From NCBI GenBank assembly GCA_002403855.1, contig DHIO01000052.1, forward strand, positions 30,337 through 57,555: a stretch of DNA of 27,219 nt, given 5' to 3'. Of the stretch, positions 15,718-23,866 are shown one piece after another. Position 1 is the stretch's first letter. Each line of letters opens with the position of its first letter. A program made the position numbers and the translations under genes. This stretch comes from Acidimicrobiia bacterium UBA4744 (GTDB taxonomy: Bacteria; Actinomycetota; Acidimicrobiia; Spongiisociales; UBA4744). Under the pieces are notes generated by a model. The model searched no databases, was not told the origin of the DNA, and saw only the letters and a program-made list of their open reading frames with translations.

Positions 15718-16452
15718 TCACTTCCTTTCGGTTGCGTAGGCGGTCTGCTGCACGGAGTGAATGGAGGGGGCAGGGACTTTGGTCATCGCCCGGTAGCCCA
15801 TCCAGATGAGTGTCAGACCGAGAATCTCGGTTACGTACAGAACCTCCACGTAGCCGGCTCGTGTGAACGAACCACCGATTCCGGGAAGCAAGGCTCCCAC
15901 CGCAATCAGTGCGTTGCCGGTGACGCGCGACTTGGGACGGTCGGATGTCTTCCAGTAGCGCCACGCCGACCAGCCGGCACCGCCGACCAGGAACACCATG
16001 GCGTACGTATTGAGAAGCGGCGAGAAGAGCCGTACCCACTGCCATTCCATGACCTCGCCCGACAAACGGTGGGGCTCAACGGCCTCGAACACGATAGGTG
16101 TGGCGAGTACGAAGACCGACACGATCGCCGCGTAGGTCAGCATGAGTACCGTCAGACGATCGGCATTCCGTTTCTTCATCAGCAGGTAGACCGTTCCTTG
16201 CGCCAGAGGTGCGCCTCCCAAGAGGGCGCCGGCGATGTACCACGAGCGGAACAGGGGCTCGCTCCAACCGAAGATGGTGGTTGCCGCCTCCGTGAAGGTG
16301 CCCAGGCCGTAGAGGGCAACGCCGACGGTCCACCAAAACAGATAGCGGGCTTGAGGGCGCCGGCGCCAGTGTCTCCAGAGAACGAGAGCGAAGACGGCCG
16401 CAACCACGGTCGTGACCGCGGGCGTGAAGTGAATGAGGCTACGTTCCTCCAA
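15718..16452 (-). CDS. Seven-helix membrane protein leading the haem importer operon, unknown function
   Basis: This 244-residue protein has about seven hydrophobic segments (near 12-25, 38-56, 68-85, 97-118, 140-158, 175-190 and 203-220). The start is TTG at 16452: an in-frame TGA lies only seven codons upstream and no ATG or GTG occurs early, so TTG is the only reasonable choice. The sequence shows no recognised catalytic motif; several His and Trp residues sit near the helix ends (HFTP, WRHWRRRP). It is first in the operon and 3 bases from hmuT, which suggests a role in haem or iron handling or in sensing. No family is named with confidence. Confidence 0.75.
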   Translation of the reverse strand: MEERSLIHFTPAVTTVVAAVFALVLWRHWRRRPQARYLFWWTVGVALYGLGTFTEAATTIFGWSEPLFRSWYIAGALLGGAPLAQGTVYLLMKKRNADRLTVLMLTYAAIVSVFVLATPIVFEAVEPHRLSGEVMEWQWVRLFSPLLNTYAMVFLVGGAGWSAWRYWKTSDRPKSRVTGNALIAVGALLPGIGGSFTRAGYVEVLYVTEILGLTLIWMGYRAMTKVPAPSIHSVQQTAYATERK

Positions 16453-16487
16453 TTTGGACCGCCCTTTCCCTCATACGGGTTCATGAC

Positions 16488-16534
16488 AAGCTAGTGACGG
16501 TGGATACGACGCCAAGTCGAGTTGATTTCGACTT
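16488..16534 (-). promoter_or_regulatory. Candidate promoter with inverted-repeat operator for the haem importer operon
   Basis: AAGTCGA (16514-16520) and TCGACTT (16528-16534) form a perfect inverted repeat around 7 bases. On the minus strand its distal end overlaps a possible -35 box TTGGCG (16515-16510); after 16 bases comes TAGCTT (16493-16488). A repressor here would block the haem operon. The repeat could also form a hairpin ending the cytochrome operon that stops at 16595. No known iron-box consensus is matched. Confidence 0.4.
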
Positions 16535-16594
16535 CAGGTCGGAATGCCCGGCCAAATGACCGTACGGACCTTGGTGACTATTCCGACCGTGGGA

Positions 16595-17056
16595 TCATCC
16601 GGCTACTGCGCCGTCGCGCCATTCGGGCACGCTGGGGGCGTCTTCCTCGAGCGAGCGGAGATAGGTGGTGAGCGCCACGATCTGCTCCTGGGTGAGGGGA
16701 CCACCGAAATCCAGCGAATAGGCGCTCATCGGCGTGCCGGGCACCCCGGTGGCGATCAGCGACTCGATCTGCTCATCGACCGCCGACTGGAGGAACTCCT
16801 TGGCGTTGAGGGTAGGGGCGGTCGCGCCACCCCTCGCTTCGGGACCGTGGCAACCCGAGCAGGTCAACGCGAACAACTCCTCACCTTGAGCGGCCAGTTC
16901 CGTCTGGCGATCCTCCGCGGCGTCGGCGCGCCGGTCGGGTTCGGTGATCCGGTAGATGGGAAAGGCCAGCACCATGATCACCATGAGTACCAAACCCCAC
17001 TGCATCCACTTGTTGGTCGATGCCTCGAGGTCGGGATCGGGAGGTCGTTCGGGCAT
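16595..17056 (-). CDS. Membrane-anchored monohaem cytochrome c of the bc complex operon
   Basis: This 153-residue protein has an N-terminal cytoplasmic tail, one membrane helix at about 19-36 (MQWGLVLMVIMVLAFPIY) and an outward cytochrome c domain. The haem site is CSGCH (Cys66, Cys69, His70), and Met110 in GTPMSAY is the likely sixth ligand. It would accept electrons from the Rieske protein and pass them to the oxidase, or serve as the complex's own cytochrome c subunit. Its ATG overlaps the Rieske stop by one base. It is the last gene of the six-gene operon. The C-terminal 15 residues are not conserved in appearance. Confidence 0.9.
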   Translation of the reverse strand: MPERPPDPDLEASTNKWMQWGLVLMVIMVLAFPIYRITEPDRRADAAEDRQTELAAQGEELFALTCSGCHGPEARGGATAPTLNAKEFLQSAVDEQIESLIATGVPGTPMSAYSLDFGGPLTQEQIVALTTYLRSLEEDAPSVPEWRDGAVAG

Positions 17057-17562
17057 CAGTGACTCCCCTCCGCGCAGGAAGGTCCCCGCTTGGGTTCGTC
17101 GATCGTCTCGGCCGTCCCCATGGGCTCGCCTTCCTCGGGCTCACCGGTGTTGACGATCACCAGTCCGTCGATGATCTGCACCGGGTACCGGCTCATCCCC
17201 CGGGGGGTCGGCCCCTCTCGTGCTTCGCCCTTCCGATTGAAGATCGAACCGTGGCACGGACATTCGAACTGCCCGGACGACTCACACCAGGGCACCCGGC
17301 ACCCCAGATGAGGACAGGTCTCGGAGACGGCGACGACCTCCCCGTCGATACTGGTCAGATAGGCCCGCGCCGCCGGCACGGCCACCACCCCGTCTTGAGG
17401 AACCGCCTCCTCGGGGATGGTACGCACCTCACCGCCAAAACCGGCCGACTCACCCGGTTGCAGCACGTCCCAGGTGGTCCAGATCCCGGCCACACCGATC
17501 AACCCGGCGCCGGCCATCCAGCCCTTCTTCAGAAACTCTCTGCGTTCGATTTCTTCGCTCAT
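17056..17562 (-). CDS. petC: Rieske [2Fe-2S] protein of the cytochrome bc complex
   Basis: This 168-residue protein has the two Rieske boxes CPHLGC (Cys83, His85, Cys88) and CPCHGS (Cys101, Cys103, His104). Cys83, His85, Cys101 and His104 bind the cluster, and Cys88-Cys103 can form the disulfide. The N-terminal ERREFLKKGW followed by a hydrophobic stretch is a twin-arginine signal anchor, so the folded domain is on the outer face. It oxidises quinol at the Qo site and passes the electron to cytochrome c. The start ATG overlaps the subunit IV stop (ATGA), and the stop overlaps the cytochrome c start. The upstream extension in the same frame is antisense shadow. Confidence 0.95.
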   Translation of the reverse strand: MSEEIERREFLKKGWMAGAGLIGVAGIWTTWDVLQPGESAGFGGEVRTIPEEAVPQDGVVAVPAARAYLTSIDGEVVAVSETCPHLGCRVPWCESSGQFECPCHGSIFNRKGEAREGPTPRGMSRYPVQIIDGLVIVNTGEPEEGEPMGTAETIDEPKRGPSCAEGSH

Positions 17563-18080
17563 AGCTCTCCGTACCAATCTTGCCAGGGCCACACCCAGCC
17601 CCAGTTGGGACCGCGGAACATGAAGCCGATCAAGGTCAGGACGATCCACACCACCATGAACACCGTGAAGGTCGCCACCGCCACCTTGCGGAAGCGGGGC
17701 GAGAGCCGCGGATTGCGGTCGATGTAGGGAAGCGCTACCAGGCCGATGATGATCCCCGTCGGCACCAGGACGCCGGCCACCATCGGATGGAAGTGGGCGA
17801 GCAACTCCTGCAGCGCCGCGAAATACCAGGGCGCCTTCTCCGGATTGGGTGTATCCATCGGGTTGGCGATCTCGCGCAGCGGTGCATTGAAGAAGAGCGC
17901 CAGCAGAAGCACAACGACCAGCACCACCAAAGCTGCCACGCCATGACGGACCAGCAGATGGGGCCACACCATCACCGGTTCTTGCTCATCGAGCACCTTG
18001 CGCTCGCCGCCGGGGGGGGTGCCGGGAACAACCCCGAGGACCCGCTTGCCGTCGACGACGACCGGTTCTCGATCACTCAT
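17559..18080 (-). CDS. petD: Cytochrome bc complex subunit IV-like (C-terminal part of cytochrome b)
   Basis: This 173-residue protein has three membrane helices (about 46-64, 100-118, 134-154). The Qo-site motif, PEWY in standard complexes, reads APWY here within NPEKAPWYFAALQELL, a variant known from b6f-like and Gram-positive type complexes. It completes the quinol-oxidising pocket with the b6-like subunit. The start at 18080 follows an 8-base overlap with that gene; a longer frame to 18107 lies inside it and is rejected. It ends in Trp-rich GPNWGWVWPWQDWY. It is separate from cytochrome b, the split arrangement of b6f complexes. Confidence 0.9.
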   Translation of the reverse strand: MSDREPVVVDGKRVLGVVPGTPPGGERKVLDEQEPVMVWPHLLVRHGVAALVVLVVVLLLALFFNAPLREIANPMDTPNPEKAPWYFAALQELLAHFHPMVAGVLVPTGIIIGLVALPYIDRNPRLSPRFRKVAVATFTVFMVVWIVLTLIGFMFRGPNWGWVWPWQDWYGEL

Positions 18081-18798
18081 CGTCGGCTCCCGTGTCGAGC
18101 ATCGCATCCTTGCGCCACCGCCAAAGGTGAATGGTGATCAAGATGACCACCGCAGTCGGGAGCACCGCCACGTGCAGCACGTAGAAACGCAACAGCGTCG
18201 CCGACCCGACTGTGTCGCCTCCAATCAAGATCCCCTTGATGGTTTCCCCGAGCAGCGGCACGAATCCGGCCATCGAGGCTCCGACCGTCACCGCCCAGTA
18301 GGCCAGCTGATCCCAAGGAAGCAGGTAGCCGGTGAACGAAAGGAGCAGGGTCAGCACCAGCAGGATCACGCCGATCACCCAGTTGAACTCCTTCGGGGAT
18401 TTGTACGACCCTCGGTAGAACACTCTCGCCATGTGGGCCGCCACGACCAGGACCATCAGGTGGGCCGACCACCGGTGGACATTGCGCATGTACTGGCCGA
18501 ACGCCACCTGGGTCTGGATGTTCTGGATGTTGCCGTAGGCGGAAGCCGGCGAGGGCACGTAGAAGAACATGAGATAGATGCCCGACACCACCAGCGACCC
18601 GAACAGCACCACCGAGGCGACTCCCAGGAACCACGTGTACCGAAAGGTCATCTCCTTGCGGCGCATCTTCACCGGGTAGATGTGCAAGAAGAAGTTGGCC
18701 CAGTGGCCGGCCGCCCGGTCCCGCTCTGTCGCCCGATCGGGGGCCCGCCAGATGGATCGACCGACCGTGCTCTCTCTCACTCGTTCCATGACCTTCAT
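18073..18798 (-). CDS. petB: Cytochrome b6-like diheme subunit of the bc complex
   Basis: This 241-residue protein carries four membrane helices and both b-haems. His108 and His122 lie in one helix (NVHRWSAH to AAH) and His209 and His224 in another. The 14 and 15 residue spacings are those of b6, not of bc1. The plastid-type extra haem cysteine is not seen. PWDQLAYWAVTVG marks the Qo side. It joins quinol oxidation to quinone reduction across the membrane. Its ATG overlaps the preceding GltD-like stop (ATGA) and its end overlaps subunit IV by 8 bases. The upstream frame to 19323 is antisense to nothing useful and is not coding. An ATG at 18789 is a possible shorter start. Confidence 0.93.
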   Translation of the reverse strand: MKVMERVRESTVGRSIWRAPDRATERDRAAGHWANFFLHIYPVKMRRKEMTFRYTWFLGVASVVLFGSLVVSGIYLMFFYVPSPASAYGNIQNIQTQVAFGQYMRNVHRWSAHLMVLVVAAHMARVFYRGSYKSPKEFNWVIGVILLVLTLLLSFTGYLLPWDQLAYWAVTVGASMAGFVPLLGETIKGILIGGDTVGSATLLRFYVLHVAVLPTAVVILITIHLWRWRKDAMLDTGADDE

Positions 18799-20594
18799 GC
18801 CGGCACTCCTACTCCCGTCCAGAGACCCATCGACAAAGCGTCGGTGGGACAGCGCTCGATGCAGAGCGCACAGCGAATACAGCTTGTTTCGTTCAGAGTC
18901 AACGCCGTGCCGGAAGGCAAAGCCGGAGCCACCTCTTCCGAGGGGACCAAGTCGATCAGATCCAGCGGACAGACGTCGGCGCACAACGCGCACAACACAC
19001 ACTTCGAGGTATCGAGGAGGATATTGGCGAAGCACCGCAGGCAGCGTTGGGCCTCGCAACGGGCCTGGTCCGGGGTGAAGCCGGTCTCCACCTCTGCCAG
19101 GCCGACCCGGCGGTCGGTCGGCAGCGTCGGCACGTCGACCCGGCCGATCCGGTCGTAGATGTCGTCGAGCCGGTGGAACTGCTGCAGTTGCACCATCGTG
19201 CCCGGTTTCCTCTCTTCGACCGCCCCCCCGAACGCTTGATGAATCTCGGCGGCAGCCCGGCGGCCGTCGGCGATCGCCTCGATGAGAGTACGCGGGCCGC
19301 GGGCGGCGTCCCCTCCCGCCCACACCTTCGGCAAGGAGGTGGCCAGGCTGTCGACGCCAACCTGGATGGTGCGGCGGGGGCTGATCTCGGGACCGTCCTC
19401 GCCGAGGGCGTCTACGTCGATCGCCTGACCGATGGCCAGGATGACCGTGTCGGCGTTCAGGACCTCGCGGTCCTCCTGGTCGAATGTGGGACTGAACCGG
19501 CCTTCTTCATCGAATACCGACAGAACCTTGATCGTTTCGAGACCGGCCACCTTGCCGTTGTCGGTAACGATGCGGGCCGGACCGCGCCGGTTGACGAACT
19601 CGATTCCCTCGTGTACCGCTTCTTCGATCTCGAACTCTGAGGCCGGCATTTCCTCCCGGGACTCCAGAGTCATCACGGTGATGTCGTGGGCGCCGGTGCG
19701 AGCGGCGGTGCGCGCCACGTCCATCGCCTCGGTCATCGTGGCCCGCTCTTCGGCTTCCTCGTATGCGCCCAGGGCCTTCTGTTCGTACTCGGCGGCCCGC
19801 AGCGCCGTCCGGGCGGCATCCATGGCGACATCGCCGCCCCCGATCACCACGACCTTCTCTCCGACGTCGACGTGAAATCCCTGGTTGGCGTTGATGAGGA
19901 ACTCGATGGCTCGCAACACCCCATCCGCTTCGTAGCCTTCGATGTCGAGGCCGCGGCCGAGAGTCGCTCCGATCGCTACGAAAAGCGCATCGTGTTTGGT
20001 TCGCAATTCGGCCAGCGTCACGTCTGCGCCGAGTTTGGTGTTCAGACGCACCTCGACCCCGAGATCGACGATGACCTTGATCTCGTTGGCCAGCAACGTC
20101 CGGTCGAGCCGGTACTCGGGGATTCCGAGCAGCATCATTCCGCCCAGTTGGCCGGTCGCTTCATAGACCGTCACCCGGTAACCGAGTCGCCGCAGGTCAT
20201 GGGCGGCCGCCAGCCCGGCCGGACCTCCGCCGACGATCCCGACGCTCTCCGGACGTTCTTCGGCAGGCGGGGCGGCCACCTGCTTCCAGACCTCTCCGTT
20301 CCCGGTTTCCGGTCCGAACTGCTCGGTGACGAAGCGTTTGAGTGCCCGGATGGCGATGGGCCGGTCGATCTCCCCCCGCCGGCAAGCATCCTCACAGGGT
20401 GCGGCACAGACCCTGCCACATACTGAGGCAAACGGATTCGGCAGCCGGGCGGTCAGGTAGGCCAGTTCGTCCTTGCCGTCGGCGATGGCCGCCACGTACA
20501 TCCCGGCGTTGGTGTGAACCGGGCAGGCCGCCAGGCAAGGGATGTTCTCGTCGTAGAACTGCAGTTCCTGACGGAAGACGAGGTCGCCTGCCAT
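18795..20594 (-). CDS. GltD-like FAD oxidoreductase with C-terminal 2x[4Fe-4S] ferredoxin domain, inside the bc operon
   Basis: This 599-residue protein combines three parts. The N-terminal Fe-S region has Cys20 and Cys24 and a cluster motif Cys59, Cys63, Cys67, Cys71 (SVCGRVCAAPCEDAC). A GltD-like flavoprotein follows, with FAD motif VGGGPAG (about 121-127) and a second IGGGDVAMD. The C-terminal ferredoxin domain (about 510-590) has CVLCALCADVCP and CIRCALCIERCP, for two [4Fe-4S] clusters. It is a soluble electron mediator that may link NAD(P)H or ferredoxin to the complex or to quinone. It is locked by a one-base overlap to the cytochrome c gene upstream and ATGA to cytochrome b downstream. 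The physiological donor is not shown by sequence. Confidence 0.9.
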   Translation of the reverse strand: MAGDLVFRQELQFYDENIPCLAACPVHTNAGMYVAAIADGKDELAYLTARLPNPFASVCGRVCAAPCEDACRRGEIDRPIAIRALKRFVTEQFGPETGNGEVWKQVAAPPAEERPESVGIVGGGPAGLAAAHDLRRLGYRVTVYEATGQLGGMMLLGIPEYRLDRTLLANEIKVIVDLGVEVRLNTKLGADVTLAELRTKHDALFVAIGATLGRGLDIEGYEADGVLRAIEFLINANQGFHVDVGEKVVVIGGGDVAMDAARTALRAAEYEQKALGAYEEAEERATMTEAMDVARTAARTGAHDITVMTLESREEMPASEFEIEEAVHEGIEFVNRRGPARIVTDNGKVAGLETIKVLSVFDEEGRFSPTFDQEDREVLNADTVILAIGQAIDVDALGEDGPEISPRRTIQVGVDSLATSLPKVWAGGDAARGPRTLIEAIADGRRAAAEIHQAFGGAVEERKPGTMVQLQQFHRLDDIYDRIGRVDVPTLPTDRRVGLAEVETGFTPDQARCEAQRCLRCFANILLDTSKCVLCALCADVCPLDLIDLVPSEEVAPALPSGTALTLNETSCIRCALCIERCPTDALSMGLWTGVGVPA

Positions 20595-21310
20595 CAGATT
20601 CGTTCCGTTCTCTGCAACCAGACCAAGGCGCCGATTCCGGCGGCCAGCATCACCATCCACAATCCGGAGCCGATCAAGTCGCCCACCAGGCGGGGCGCTC
20701 CGGCAACGGCCTCCTGAGTGAGAGCCCAGGAAGGAAGCCAGGTGGTGGCCAGCGCAAAGAACAGGAAGATCAGGACGGCCCGGCCGTAGGCGTTCCACCA
20801 GGTCAGTTCCTGCTTCTTGCGAGGCGAAGTCAGGAAGAAGACCACCCCGACCACGAACACCGTTTGGGCCGAACCGAGCATGACGAGATTCCAGGGAAAC
20901 GGCTCGCCTTCCTCCACCGGTTCTGCGGCTTCGCCGGCGTCCGACACACCGAGCCGGTTCTGGACATAGTCGATCACCGCCGCGATTTCATCGTCTGCGA
21001 GTTGGTCACCGAACGCCGGCATCTGACCGTTGTAGGTGACCCCGTCGACCACCAGTTCGCCCTGCTTCCCGTTCCTGATGACCCCTTCGACGTAGGCCGC
21101 GTCCTGCACATTGGGGTTGCCGGCCAGGGGCGGGAAGGTGCCGGGCAACCCGGCTCCGGTACTTCCATGGCAGGCCGAGCAGACACGCCCGTAGACCTCT
21201 TCACCCTGGTCCTCTTGAGCGCCCGCCGCCGGTGCCACCATGACGGTGAGCAGCAACGCGATGAACGCTCCGACGAGCGACATACGTGTGAACTTCCCCA
21301 GCGGGCCCAT
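20594..21310 (-). CDS. Secreted-anchored cytochrome c with three C-terminal helices, first gene of the bc operon
   Basis: This 238-residue protein has a signal peptide ending near AAGA-QED (residue 31), then a cytochrome c domain with CSACH (Cys44, Cys47, His48) and likely Met97 as ligand. Three membrane segments follow (about 143-160, 177-195, 208-231). The start is ATG 21310, preceded by AGAAGGGGACC; a longer frame to 21385 covers the promoter region and is rejected. The cytochrome domain faces out and the helices anchor it in the membrane, perhaps in the bc complex. It starts the minus-strand operon and overlaps the flavoprotein gene by one base. Confidence 0.9.
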   Translation of the reverse strand: MGPLGKFTRMSLVGAFIALLLTVMVAPAAGAQEDQGEEVYGRVCSACHGSTGAGLPGTFPPLAGNPNVQDAAYVEGVIRNGKQGELVVDGVTYNGQMPAFGDQLADDEIAAVIDYVQNRLGVSDAGEAAEPVEEGEPFPWNLVMLGSAQTVFVVGVVFFLTSPRKKQELTWWNAYGRAVLIFLFFALATTWLPSWALTQEAVAGAPRLVGDLIGSGLWMVMLAAGIGALVWLQRTERI

Positions 21311-21340
21311 GGCCTGGTCCCCTTCTGAAATGCGGCGCTC

Positions 21341-21371
21341 ATCATAAACCGACACGTCGACGGCTCCGCAA
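21341..21371 (-). promoter_or_regulatory. Candidate promoter for the cytochrome bc operon
   Basis: On the minus strand TTGCGG (21371-21366) and TATGAT (21346-21341) are separated by 19 bases, a longer spacer than ideal. The -10 box is 31 bases from the start codon at 21310. Confidence 0.4.
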
Positions 21372-21403
21372 GCCCGGCCTTCCACCCTGGGTGTGGCATG
21401 ACG

Positions 21404-21432
21404 TTGCAGCAGGCGAAATCCTCTCCTATGCT
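21404..21432 (+). promoter_or_regulatory. Candidate promoter for the ba3 oxidase operon
   Basis: TTGCAG (21404-21409) and TATGCT (21427-21432) are exactly 17 bases apart, in the divergent gap between the bc and oxidase operons. The subunit IIa start codon lies 67 bases downstream. Confidence 0.55.
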
Positions 21433-21498
21433 CGCCCCGACTCGCATCCGGTTCCCAGAGGCTCAGGCAGGGAGGGGTCGGCCGCGGAGGGCAAACGC

Positions 21499-21645
21499 AT
21501 GGCTGAAGAGCAACAAACAGACCAGCAAGTTGAGGAATTCCACCCGAAGGGGACGGTGGCCATCCTCGTGATGTTCGTTCTCGCCATCATCATCCTGTGG
21601 GGCTCCGTCTATCTCATCCTGCTCTCCCGAGGAGTGACGGTATGA
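21499..21645 (+). CDS. ba3-type cytochrome c oxidase subunit IIa
   Basis: This 48-residue single-span protein has the pattern of the small third subunit of ba3 oxidases: a polar N terminus, PKGTVAILVMFVLAIIILWG, then SVYLILLSRG. The helix packs with subunits I and II. ATG 21499 is chosen because GGAGG precedes it; the longer frame to 21391 covers the promoter. Its TGA overlaps the subunit II ATG (ATGA), so the genes are coupled. The assignment rests on size, residue pattern and position. Confidence 0.82.
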   Translation: MAEEQQTDQQVEEFHPKGTVAILVMFVLAIIILWGSVYLILLSRGVTV

Positions 21646-22145
21646 GTGAGCAGAATGCCACCCAAGAGTCGATGCACATCGATCCCTACGAACGGAACTG
21701 GATACGGATCTCGATCATCCTGCTGATCGTCTTTGCGGCAGCCGTCACCATCGCCGGGTTCGCGCTCGGCTTTCAGGTGCCCTCCCCGGAAGAACGGGTC
21801 GACCCCAACAACCTCACCGGTCCGTGGGAGAACCCGGGTTTGCGGGAACTGTCTCCCGGCGTCTACGACCTCTACATCATCGGCAATGCCACGACCTGGC
21901 AGTTCGAGCCACGCGAGGTCGAGGTTCCCGTCGGGTCGACGGTGTCGTTCTACGTTACATCAACGGACATCCAGCACGGCTTCAAACTTCAGGACACCAA
22001 CATCAACATGCAGATCGTCCCGGGACAGGTGTCCAAACTGACGTACACGTTCGATGAGGTGGGAACGTACGACTACATCTGCACGGAGTACTGCGGCGTC
22101 GGGCACGCCGCCATGTTCGGCAGCCTGACGGTGGTGGAGAAGTAA
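21642..22145 (+). CDS. coxB: ba3-type cytochrome c oxidase subunit II (CuA subunit)
   Basis: This 167-residue protein has one N-terminal helix (about 24-43), then an outward cupredoxin domain. The CuA ligands are all present: His112 (DIQHGFK), Cys147, Glu149, Cys151, His155 and Met158 (CTEYCGVGHAAM). It takes electrons from cytochrome c and hands them to subunit I. The single helix and short length are typical of B-family (ba3) enzymes rather than A-family subunit II. It directly follows subunit IIa with a 4-base overlap and the subunit I start codon follows its stop immediately. Confidence 0.96.
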   Translation: MSEQNATQESMHIDPYERNWIRISIILLIVFAAAVTIAGFALGFQVPSPEERVDPNNLTGPWENPGLRELSPGVYDLYIIGNATTWQFEPREVEVPVGSTVSFYVTSTDIQHGFKLQDTNINMQIVPGQVSKLTYTFDEVGTYDYICTEYCGVGHAAMFGSLTVVEK

Positions 22146-23840
22146 ATGGCAACACGCGAAGACTCGGGAAAAGGCACACTGACCACCTACGAGGTGACCA
22201 AGTCCGACAAACGGTTCATCGGCGCCCACATCCTGGTGGCGGTGATCGCACTGTCGATCGGCTCGCTGTTCGGTCCCCTGCAGGCGTTCCAGTTCTCCGG
22301 GGTCGACCTCTACCCGTACCTCCAGCCCGTCTTCAAGTCGTACTACCAGGGGCTCACCATCCATGGGGTACTCAATGCCCTGGTGTGGACAACGTTCTTC
22401 ATCACCGGGTTCTTCACTCTCACCACCATCTGGGGCTTCAAACGAGGACTCCGCTACCCGACCCTCAACCGGGTCGGGTTCTGGACGATGGTGGTCGGCC
22501 TGGTCATGGCGGCCGTTCCGATCCTGCTCGACGAGGCATCGGTGCTCTACACCTTCTATCCCCCGCTGCAGGCCAACTGGGCGTTCTACGCCGGACTCAC
22601 CCTGGTGGTGGTCGGCAGCTGGATCGAGGGTTACGGGTTCTTCTTCACGTACCGGGCGTGGCGAAAGGACAACCCGGACACCCGGACCCCGTTCATCGCC
22701 TTCGGCGGGCTGGCCACGATGGCGATGTGGCAGTTCGCCACATTGGGTATCGCGGTCGAGATCCTCACCATGCTGCTCCCCTGGTCGCTGGGTCTGATCG
22801 AGGGCACCGATCCGCAGCTGGCCCGCACCTACTTCTGGTTCACCGGGCACCCGCTGGTCTACTTCTGGCTCTTGCCCGCCTACGTGTCCTGGTACGGGAT
22901 GCTGCCCAAACAGGCCGGTGGCAAGCTGTTCTCCGACTCTCTGGCGCGGCTGGCATTCTGGTTGTTCATCCTGCTGTCGGTGCCGCTCGGGTTCCACCAC
23001 CAGTTCGTGGACCCGGGCGTGCCGGCCGGGTGGAAGTACATCCATGCGGTGCTCACCTACTCGGTGTTCTTCCCCTCGATGCTGACCGCCTTCACCGTGA
23101 TCGCCTCGCTGGAGCGGGCGGCCCGTAACCGGGGCGGGAAAGGTTTGATCGGCTGGGTACGCGCCCTGCCGTGGAACAACGGATCGGTGACCGCCCAGTT
23201 GCTGGCCGGGATCCTGTTCATGTTCGGAGGTATCGGTGGTCTCACCAACGCCTCCTACAACGTCAACCTGGTGGTACACAACACCACCTGGGTACCCGGC
23301 CACTTCCACTTGACCGTGGCCACTGCCGTCACTCTGTCGTTCATGGGCATCTCCTACTGGCTGGTGCCGTGGATCACCGGCAAGCCCCTCTGGAAGCCTC
23401 GCTGGGCGGTCATCCAGGCTTGGACGTGGTTCATCGGCATGCTGATCTTCTCCAACGCCATGCACGTGCTGGGGTTGCTGGGCGCGCCGCGCCGCACGCC
23501 GCTGGGGGTCGCTCCCTATGTGCCCGAAGAGTGGAGCGGTCACCTACTCAGAGTCGGGTTGGGTGGCGCCATCCTCTTCGTTTCCGCCGTGATGTTCGTG
23601 TGGATCGTCGCCAAGACCGCCTGGCAAAGAGAACGGCTCCCGGTGGGCGCAGAGGTGGAGATCCCGGTGGCAGAGTCGATGCAGGACCCGCAACTAACCC
23701 CCCGCTGGCTGGACCGCTGGGTCCCGTGGATCGTCGGCACGATCCTGCTCATTCTCGTCGCCTACGGGCCGCAGCTGGTCGATCAGATCGCCAACATCGA
23801 CCTGGGCTCGGGGCAAGCACCGACCATCCGTCCCTGGTAG
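22146..23840 (+). CDS. coxA: ba3-type cytochrome c oxidase subunit I
   Basis: This 564-residue, roughly 13-helix protein holds the oxygen-reducing site. His73 (GLTIHG) and His388 ligate the low-spin haem, His386 the high-spin haem. CuB is bound by His235 with Tyr239 (GHPLVYFW) and by His284 and His285 (FHHQF). HFH at 386-388 is the usual ligand pair. GHPLVY instead of GHPEVY and the lack of the A-family D-channel pattern place it in the B family, which uses only a K-type channel. It reduces oxygen to water and pumps protons. No subunit III is encoded, as expected for this type. Confidence 0.97.
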   Translation: MATREDSGKGTLTTYEVTKSDKRFIGAHILVAVIALSIGSLFGPLQAFQFSGVDLYPYLQPVFKSYYQGLTIHGVLNALVWTTFFITGFFTLTTIWGFKRGLRYPTLNRVGFWTMVVGLVMAAVPILLDEASVLYTFYPPLQANWAFYAGLTLVVVGSWIEGYGFFFTYRAWRKDNPDTRTPFIAFGGLATMAMWQFATLGIAVEILTMLLPWSLGLIEGTDPQLARTYFWFTGHPLVYFWLLPAYVSWYGMLPKQAGGKLFSDSLARLAFWLFILLSVPLGFHHQFVDPGVPAGWKYIHAVLTYSVFFPSMLTAFTVIASLERAARNRGGKGLIGWVRALPWNNGSVTAQLLAGILFMFGGIGGLTNASYNVNLVVHNTTWVPGHFHLTVATAVTLSFMGISYWLVPWITGKPLWKPRWAVIQAWTWFIGMLIFSNAMHVLGLLGAPRRTPLGVAPYVPEEWSGHLLRVGLGGAILFVSAVMFVWIVAKTAWQRERLPVGAEVEIPVAESMQDPQLTPRWLDRWVPWIVGTILLILVAYGPQLVDQIANIDLGSGQAPTIRPW

Positions 23841-23866
23841 TCCTCCCGCAGCCCGGCGTCGACCGC

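Noticed and set aside
21960..23543. Minus-strand frame of 527 residues opposite the oxidase subunits
   Set aside because: Antisense to subunits I and II, whose metal ligands are all conserved; no support for function.
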